Shown here piece by piece: positions 35,725 through 40,494 of a stretch of DNA of 40,494 nucleotides. Each line of letters opens with the position of its first letter. Within the stretch, counting starts at the first letter, position 1. The position numbers and the translations under genes are program-made. The stretch spans positions 1 through 40,494 of the forward strand of contig NZ_QTTA01000009.1 of NCBI RefSeq assembly GCF_003730275.1, given 5' to 3'. Under the pieces are notes generated by a model. That model was not told where the DNA came from. It searched no databases and saw only the letters and a program-made list of their open reading frames with translations. The stretch is from Brevundimonas halotolerans (GTDB lineage Bacteria; Pseudomonadota; Alphaproteobacteria; Caulobacterales; Caulobacteraceae).

Positions 35725-36624
35725 ATGAGACGGACGTCAGTCTTTTCAGCCCAGGACATGGTTGTGGAACCCGCGTCGTCGCCCGAACTGAATCTCCTCG
35801 GCCACAATGAGCTTTTGACGGTCGATCGCTGGGCATTGGAGCGGCGCAGCCGGGCGCTGGCCAAGGCTGTCTATCTGGGTGACGGCGTGATGCTGTGCCG
35901 CGCCATGGGCCGCTACAAGATGTTCCTGACCGCCCGCGATGTCGGCTTTACGCCGCATCTGCTGATGGACGGCATATGGGAGCCGTGGATGACGCCGATC
36001 TTGGCGCAACGGATCAAACCGGGCATGACGGTTGTCGATGCCGGAGCGAACCACGGCTATTTCACCCTGTTGCTGGCGGATCTGGTCGGGCCCGAGGGGC
36101 GCGTGGCCGCCATTGAACCTCATCCCCATACGGCCGAGCTGTTGCGCCGGACGGTCGGCGTCAACGGATTCGGCGACCGGACCACCGTGTTCGAGCAGGC
36201 GGTCGGCGCCCATGACGACAAGATGCTGACCTTCGAGATGCGCGAGGATGACCCCAAGAACGCGCGCGTTGTCGGCGACGAGCGAGCCGATCATGCCGGC
36301 ATGACCCGGGTCCGGAGTGGCCGGCTGGACACCCTGTTGGCAGAGTGGCCCAAGGTCGACTTCCTCAAGATCGACGTGGAGGGGGCAGAGGAGGCCGTGC
36401 TGGAGGGGGCCTGGCCGTTGATCATCCGCGACCGGCCCGAGATCCTGCTGGAGTTCAACCACGCCCGCTGTTCGGACCCGCTGGGGCTGCTGGAGCGGCT
36501 GGTCGGAGTTTATCAGCGACTGCGGACGGTGACCTTTGACAGCCAGCTGGTGCCTGTGACCCGCGCCCAGCTACTGGACAAGGATCAGCCGGAAGACTGG
36601 ATGCTGTGGCTGTCGCGGCGCTGA
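35725..36624 (+). CDS. FkbM family methyltransferase
   Basis: The 299-residue protein has the FkbM domain VVDAGANHGYFTLLLADLVG with AIEPHPHTAELLRRTV, then FLKIDVEGAEEAVLEGA and EILLEFNHAR. It shares layout with the gene transcribed the other way 137 bases to the left (both have the IARLTDGHFVYV/LCRAMGRYKMFLT-like segment ahead of a GYWESW/GIWEPW motif), so they are probably paralogues. The ATG at 35725 follows AAGGGG; a TTG at 35701 is in frame but less likely. Substrate probably a polysaccharide sugar, by context. Confidence 0.86.
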   Translation: MRRTSVFSAQDMVVEPASSPELNLLGHNELLTVDRWALERRSRALAKAVYLGDGVMLCRAMGRYKMFLTARDVGFTPHLLMDGIWEPWMTPILAQRIKPGMTVVDAGANHGYFTLLLADLVGPEGRVAAIEPHPHTAELLRRTVGVNGFGDRTTVFEQAVGAHDDKMLTFEMREDDPKNARVVGDERADHAGMTRVRSGRLDTLLAEWPKVDFLKIDVEGAEEAVLEGAWPLIIRDRPEILLEFNHARCSDPLGLLERLVGVYQRLRTVTFDSQLVPVTRAQLLDKDQPEDWMLWLSRR

Positions 36625-36634
36625 GGCGCGCCTC

Positions 36635-37318
36635 TCAAGCCGCCCTCAGGAAGCCATAGGCCTCGACGGCCTCATGGACATTGTCATAGAGGCGCGCCTG
36701 ACCGCCCTCGAGGATCAGGGCGCGGTCGCATTCGCGCTCGACCAGATGGGTGTCGTGCGAGGCCATGATGAAGGCGCGGTCGGCGCGGCGGGCGAACAGC
36801 TCCTCGCGGCATTTGTCCTGGAAGCGGGCGTCGCCGACGGCCACGACTTCGTCGATCAGATAGCAGTCGAACTCGATGGCCAGCGACAGGCCGAAGGCGA
36901 GCCGCGCCCGCATGCCCGAGGAATAGTGTTTGACCGGCTGTTTCAGGGCGCTGCCCAGTTCGGCGAAGTCATCGACGCGGGCCAGCAGATGGTCGAATTC
37001 GCGCTCATACAGCCGGGCAAGAAAGCGGATGTTGTCGAGACCCGACAGGCTGCCCTGAAAACCGCCGCCGAAGCCGATCGGCCAGGAGGCGGGCATGCGC
37101 CAGCGGACCTGACCGGCGGTCGGGCGCAGCACGCCGCCCAGCACCTTGATCAGGGTCGACTTGCCCTGGCCGTTGCGGCCCAGCAGCGCCAGCCGACCGG
37201 TGCGCGACAGGCTGAAGTCGACATCGGCAAAGACCGGCGTGCGGCCGGGGGCCCAGGCCTTGGCCAGTCCGGTGACGATCAGACCCGGATCGTTCGGAGG
37301 GGCAGACCCGTCCGTCAT
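36635..37318 (-). CDS. kpsT: Polysaccharide export ABC transporter ATPase (KpsT type)
   Basis: The 227-residue protein has Walker A GRNGQGKST, the signature YSSGMRARLAFGLSLA and Walker B FDCYLIDEVVAVGD, the exact form found in KpsT/CtrD/Wzt-type ATPases. It drives export of capsule or other group 2-type polysaccharide with the KpsM-type permease gene 1.2 kb upstream on the same strand. It overlaps the KpsE-type gene by ATGA. Gene symbol given by family analogy. Confidence 0.88.
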   Translation of the reverse strand: MTDGSAPPNDPGLIVTGLAKAWAPGRTPVFADVDFSLSRTGRLALLGRNGQGKSTLIKVLGGVLRPTAGQVRWRMPASWPIGFGGGFQGSLSGLDNIRFLARLYEREFDHLLARVDDFAELGSALKQPVKHYSSGMRARLAFGLSLAIEFDCYLIDEVVAVGDARFQDKCREELFARRADRAFIMASHDTHLVERECDRALILEGGQARLYDNVHEAVEAYGFLRAA

Positions 37319-38481
37319 CCCTGCTGCCGGTGCTCACGCAGGCCCGACCAGACCAGCCAGCCGACGCCGTACAGCAACAGGCTGCCGATCAGGACGATCA
37401 GGATCGACAGCCACCGGCGCGGCAGGATCGCCTCATCGGCGAGGCTGGGGCTGACCACGCGCTGCAGATAGAGGGCCTGACGCCGGGCGTCGCGCTCGGC
37501 GGCGAGCAGGGCGGCGGTGGCCTCGGACAGTTGGCGGTCGGCCAGTTCGCGTTCCAGCACCAGATCCTCATAGGCGCTGACGGCGGGTACCAGGGAGGAG
37601 GCCGCGCCGGCCAGTTTGGAGCGTTCGGCCGAAATCTGGCGCTCATAGGCGGCGATGCGGTTGTCGAGGCTGGGCAGTTGCGGGCTTTGCGGCGCCTCGG
37701 CGGCCAGCTGGGCCCGTTCGGCGCGCAGGCCGGCCAGCGTCGCCGACAGTTCACCGATCAGGCCGGCGCCTTCGGCCGCGACCATGGAGGGGTCGATGAA
37801 GCGCTCGCGGTTGCGGAAGGCGACCAGCCGGCGCTGGGCTTCGCTGAGCCGCTCGCGGGCTTCGTCGCGGGACGTTTCGGCCTGGGTGACCGCATCGGCG
37901 ACCGAGCGGGCGTTCAGCCGGTTGACCAGACCCTCGCCGCCGGTCAGCAGGGCCTCGGCCAGACGTTTCGCGTCGGCGGGACGATAGGCCTCGACGCGGA
38001 GGATGCTGATACCGGTGGTGGCGTCATAGCCGACGGTGACAAAGCGCTGGTAGCCCTTGTAGAGGCCCTCGCGGCTACGGCTTTCCCAGGGGCGGGGCCA
38101 GCGCGAGAAAATGTCGGCTCCGGGCGGTCCCAGCAGGCGCGACAGGTCCAGCGATCGGTCCAGTTCGGCCACCGCATCGCGCGACCGCATGTAGTCATGG
38201 ACCGCGAAGGCATCGGTCTGGGTGGCGCTGAGGCCGACGCCCTGCAGGGTCAGGCCGAGGGCATCGGGCTGGGCCTGTCCGGCCTGACGGACGATGAAGC
38301 GCGCCTCGGACACATAGCGGGGCGAGGCGATCAGCAGGAAATAGAAGGCCGCCAGCAGGGTCGGCAGGATGACGCAGATCAGGAAAGGCCACGACGGCGC
38401 CCAGCGGGGCAGGTCGGGTAGACGCGGGCGCTGCCGGAACGACAGACGGTCAAGGGGGAATTCAGGCACGGGATCAGTCAT
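37315..38481 (-). CDS. kpsE: Capsule export inner-membrane protein (KpsE/CtrB type)
   Basis: The 388-residue protein has a membrane segment near residues 30-50 (PFLICVILPTLLAAFYFLL), a long periplasmic part with Wzz-like SPRYVSEARFIVRQ and coiled-coil stretches (about 200-330), and a second membrane segment near the C-terminus (LSILIVLIGSLLLYGVGWLV). This is the polysaccharide co-polymerase type 3 fold of KpsE/CtrB/BexC, linking the inner-membrane transporter to an outer-membrane pore. The outer pore gene (KpsD/CtrA type) is not in the window. Confidence 0.87.
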   Translation of the reverse strand: MTDPVPEFPLDRLSFRQRPRLPDLPRWAPSWPFLICVILPTLLAAFYFLLIASPRYVSEARFIVRQAGQAQPDALGLTLQGVGLSATQTDAFAVHDYMRSRDAVAELDRSLDLSRLLGPPGADIFSRWPRPWESRSREGLYKGYQRFVTVGYDATTGISILRVEAYRPADAKRLAEALLTGGEGLVNRLNARSVADAVTQAETSRDEARERLSEAQRRLVAFRNRERFIDPSMVAAEGAGLIGELSATLAGLRAERAQLAAEAPQSPQLPSLDNRIAAYERQISAERSKLAGAASSLVPAVSAYEDLVLERELADRQLSEATAALLAAERDARRQALYLQRVVSPSLADEAILPRRWLSILIVLIGSLLLYGVGWLVWSGLREHRQQG

Positions 38482-38536
38482 GACGCGACTGATAACCCGC
38501 GAAGGCCGAACAGGCTATCGGTTCGGAGCGTCGCGA

Positions 38537-39343
38537 TCACTCGGCCTCGATCCGGTCGCGGGCCCCGGCGATCAGAAGGAGGCCAAGCAGGTTGAGAACC
38601 AGACCCCAGCCGAGGGCATAGAGGCCGTCGTAGTGGGTTTCGACAAAGGGGCCGAAGACCCCCGCCCGGATCATCTCGACCGCATGCGGCAGGGGGATCA
38701 GCAGATAGGCGTCGCGCCAGACGGGCGGCACCCAGGAGGCCATGAAGAAGGCCCCCGACATGGGGATCAGGGCATAGGTCAGCAGCGGCACGATCCGCTC
38801 CATGAAGGCAAACCGCTGGGCCAGCGCGCTGAAGATCAGAGCCAGCCCCAGGCCGAGGAAGGCCAGCAGCAACCAGCCGCCGAACACCAGGCTCCAGTCG
38901 TGCGGGGGGGAGACCTCGCCGAGGAACCCCAACAACAGATAGACGACCATGAAGGCAGCCGTAGTGCCGAGGAATTCGAGGGCGTTCCGCGCCGCATAGA
39001 GGTGCAGGACCGCGATCGTCCGGTGGTGCAGCAGGCCGGTGTTCGCCTGAAGCGCCGACAGGCTGAAGCTGATCTGATGGCGGAGCAGCAGCAGGGCCAT
39101 ATAGCCGGTCATGACCATGGGCCCCAGCCGGATGCCGTGCTCATATTCGGGCCGGATCAGGTTCCACATCAGCACCACGCCGAGGCAGAAGACCAGGGGC
39201 TCGCCGATCACCCACAGAAACCCCAGTCCCTCGCGGCCATAGCGGGTGATCAGTTCGCGCAGCATCAGGGCCCGCACGATCGACAGGTGCCTGAGGGGGC
39301 CGATCTGGCGCGGCAGGGCCGACGAGGGCGGGGTGGCGGACAT
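38537..39343 (-). CDS. kpsM: Polysaccharide export ABC transporter permease (KpsM type)
   Basis: The 268-residue protein has six membrane segments and the ABC-2 permease features of KpsM/CtrC: the start LRHLSIVRALMLRELITRYGREGLGFLW and, near the end, PPVWRDAYLLIPLPHAVEMIRAG. It forms the channel with the KpsT-type ATPase. It is the first gene of the three-gene minus-strand unit kpsM-kpsE-kpsT, followed by a 55-base gap. It is divergent from the CMP-sugar synthetase gene. Confidence 0.88.
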   Translation of the reverse strand: MSATPPSSALPRQIGPLRHLSIVRALMLRELITRYGREGLGFLWVIGEPLVFCLGVVLMWNLIRPEYEHGIRLGPMVMTGYMALLLLRHQISFSLSALQANTGLLHHRTIAVLHLYAARNALEFLGTTAAFMVVYLLLGFLGEVSPPHDWSLVFGGWLLLAFLGLGLALIFSALAQRFAFMERIVPLLTYALIPMSGAFFMASWVPPVWRDAYLLIPLPHAVEMIRAGVFGPFVETHYDGLYALGWGLVLNLLGLLLIAGARDRIEAE

Positions 39344-39471
39344 GGCGGCAGGATAGGCGGTGGCGGCGGGTAAGCAAGAACCGGGCGCGCAAGACGGATA
39401 CTGTTAACCGTCCATAAGCCGGCGGGCCCTCACATGGGACCGCGGCGAACGGGCGACGCGCGGAGGGTGCC

Positions 39472-40152
39472 ATGATCGGCGACAGGCGGGTGATCGGCAT
39501 TATCCCGGCCCGGGCGGGGTCCCGACGCATGATCGGCAAGAACACCCGGATGCTGGCCGGACGACCGATGATCGGCTGGACGCTGGCGGCGGCCCAGGCC
39601 TCGCAGGTGCTGGACCGGATCGTGGTGTCCAGCGACGACCCGGCGGTGCTGGATCTGGCGGCCAGGATGGGCTGCCCCGCACCGTTTGTGCGCCCGGCCG
39701 CCCTGTCAGGTCCGGAGGCATCGGTGATTGACGCGGTCGAACATGCCCTGGGCGAGGTGGGCGGGGTCTGGGACTATGTCGTACTGCTGCAACCGACCTC
39801 GCCACTGCGCCGCGCCACAGATATTGATGCGGCTGTGGCCCTCGCCGAGAAAAGCGGCGCGCCTACCGTGATCAGCGTCTCACCCCTGTCCAAGCCCGCC
39901 GCCTTTCACGTGCAGATGCAAGAGGGGGGTCGGCTCCAGTCACCGCCAGACACTCTGGCGGACACGTTTGTGGTCAATGGCGCCGTCTATGTGGCCCGGC
40001 CTGAGCGGTTATCGCACGAGCGGACCTTCCGGCCGGAAGGGGCACTGGGCTATGTGATGCCGGTCGAGTGCGGCTGGGATGTCGATACCGCCGATGAGTT
40101 CGCGGCCTGCGAGGCCCGGCTACGTGCGGATTCAGGTGCTCAGGCGACCTGA
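39472..40152 (+). CDS. Acylneuraminate cytidylyltransferase family (CMP-sugar synthetase)
   Basis: The 226-residue protein is of the NeuA/PseF/KpsU type: VIGIIPARAGSRRMIGKNTRML at the CTP site, VVSSDDPAVL, LLQPTSPLRRATDID and VNGAVYVARP, ending with DVDTADEF. The usual S-K-R-L-P-G-K-N motif here reads SRRMIGKN. It activates a nine- or eight-carbon keto acid such as N-acetylneuraminate, pseudaminate or legionaminate. The specificity cannot be told. GGAGGG precedes the ATG. Its place opposite the capsule exporter suggests the sugar is part of the exported glycan. Confidence 0.87.
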   Translation: MIGDRRVIGIIPARAGSRRMIGKNTRMLAGRPMIGWTLAAAQASQVLDRIVVSSDDPAVLDLAARMGCPAPFVRPAALSGPEASVIDAVEHALGEVGGVWDYVVLLQPTSPLRRATDIDAAVALAEKSGAPTVISVSPLSKPAAFHVQMQEGGRLQSPPDTLADTFVVNGAVYVARPERLSHERTFRPEGALGYVMPVECGWDVDTADEFAACEARLRADSGAQAT

Positions 40153-40298
40153 AGCTGTATCTTCGGTATCACGCTGCCACAGTTTAGGCGGTTTTGGAGT
40201 CAGATCAGCCTCGACCTGCGCTGCGGGCGCTGTTATTAGAACCGCGAGGCGGCGTGTCCGTCGCACATTTCAACGAAGGCTGCGGAGGGCATTCACCG

Positions 40299-40494
40299 AT
40301 GCGTGTTAAGAGTTTTATCCTGGCGTCCAGCGCCGCTGCGGCGCTCGCCCTGGGGGCAGGTGCGGCGTCGGCTGAGCCGAATGGCTGGTATGGCGCGGTA
40401 GACGCGGGTTGGCACAAGGCCAACGACGTTTACGGCTTCGACACGGCCCGGCCCAATGGCTATGACTTCGAGGTCAAGGAAGGCTGGGCGGCGT
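40299..40494 (+). CDS. Outer-membrane beta-barrel protein (OmpA-like), N-terminal part
   Basis: The first 65 residues are visible. MRVKSFILASSAAAALALGAGAASA is a Sec signal peptide cleaved at ASA, followed by NGWYGAVDAGWHKAND and YDFEVKEGWAA, strand patterns of an OmpA-type 8-stranded barrel. GGAGGG precedes the ATG. The gene runs off the window, so a peptidoglycan-binding OmpA domain cannot be checked. Confidence 0.8.
   Translation, partial: MRVKSFILASSAAAALALGAGAASAEPNGWYGAVDAGWHKANDVYGFDTARPNGYDFEVKEGWAA

Noticed and set aside
1..40494. CRISPR arrays, tRNA or rRNA genes, prophage
   Set aside because: No evenly spaced repeats, no tRNA cloverleaf ends such as GGTTCGAATCC with flanking arms, and no phage structural genes were found by reading; the HTH gene at 24.4-25.1 kb alone is not enough to call a phage.

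Overview
The window reads as chromosomal DNA of a high-GC alphaproteobacterium of the Caulobacteraceae, most likely Brevundimonas or a close relative. This rests on the protein sequences (EipA/DUF1134, an ImpB/MucB-type Y-family polymerase, the infC-rpmI-rplT and pheS-X-pheT layouts, UDP-sulfoquinovose synthase, RTX serralysin), on a LexA box of the alphaproteobacterial GTTC-N7-GTTC type, and on scattered GTTAACC and GANTC sites of the CtrA/CcrM kind. No database search was possible, so the genus is an inference.

Layout. 1-1250: the 3' end of an IS5-type transposase, then two tandem paralogous small lipoprotein genes ending at a bidirectional terminator. 1247-6917: aconitase (acnA, minus) divergent from the cytochrome c maturation operon ccmABCD-ccmG (plus), with a Fur-box-like palindrome between them. 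6978-11070: a small hypothetical gene, then the ydbH-ynbE-ydbL operon (minus) for an AsmA-like envelope-spanning protein. 11479-14641: an M23 endopeptidase, an alpha/beta hydrolase and a GT9 glycosyltransferase. 14753-17568: translation genes infC (probable ATT start), rpmI and rplT, with structured leaders, interrupted by an SOS-regulated Y-family polymerase on the other strand. 17700-19505: dodecin convergent with, and overlapping, a hybrid histidine kinase. 19728-23675: pheS, an unrecognised gene and pheT in one operon. 23771-25390: eipA, an odd overlapping HTH-containing hypothetical gene, and REP-like palindromic repeats. 25390-30061 (minus): argB, HAD nucleotidase and dapD tightly coupled, followed by sqdB and a second epimerase. 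30243-34232: a 1329-residue secreted RTX metalloprotease. 34331-40152: two divergent FkbM methyltransferases, a capsule-export ABC transporter (KpsM, KpsE and KpsT types) and a CMP-sugar synthetase, a surface-polysaccharide locus. 40299-end: the start of an outer-membrane beta-barrel protein.

Most genes are housekeeping or envelope functions. The accessory-looking parts are the IS end, the repeat-bearing 24.1-25.4 kb stretch, and the 30.2-40.2 kb surface region. The most unusual signals are the C-terminal GPQVLP repeat extension of the RTX protease beyond its usual type I secretion end, the probable ATT start and leader hairpins of infC/rpmI/rplT, the perfect LexA box on the lone polymerase, the Fur-like box between acnA and ccmA, and the unknown gene inside the pheST operon. 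No clear-cut, wholly new multi-gene system is visible.
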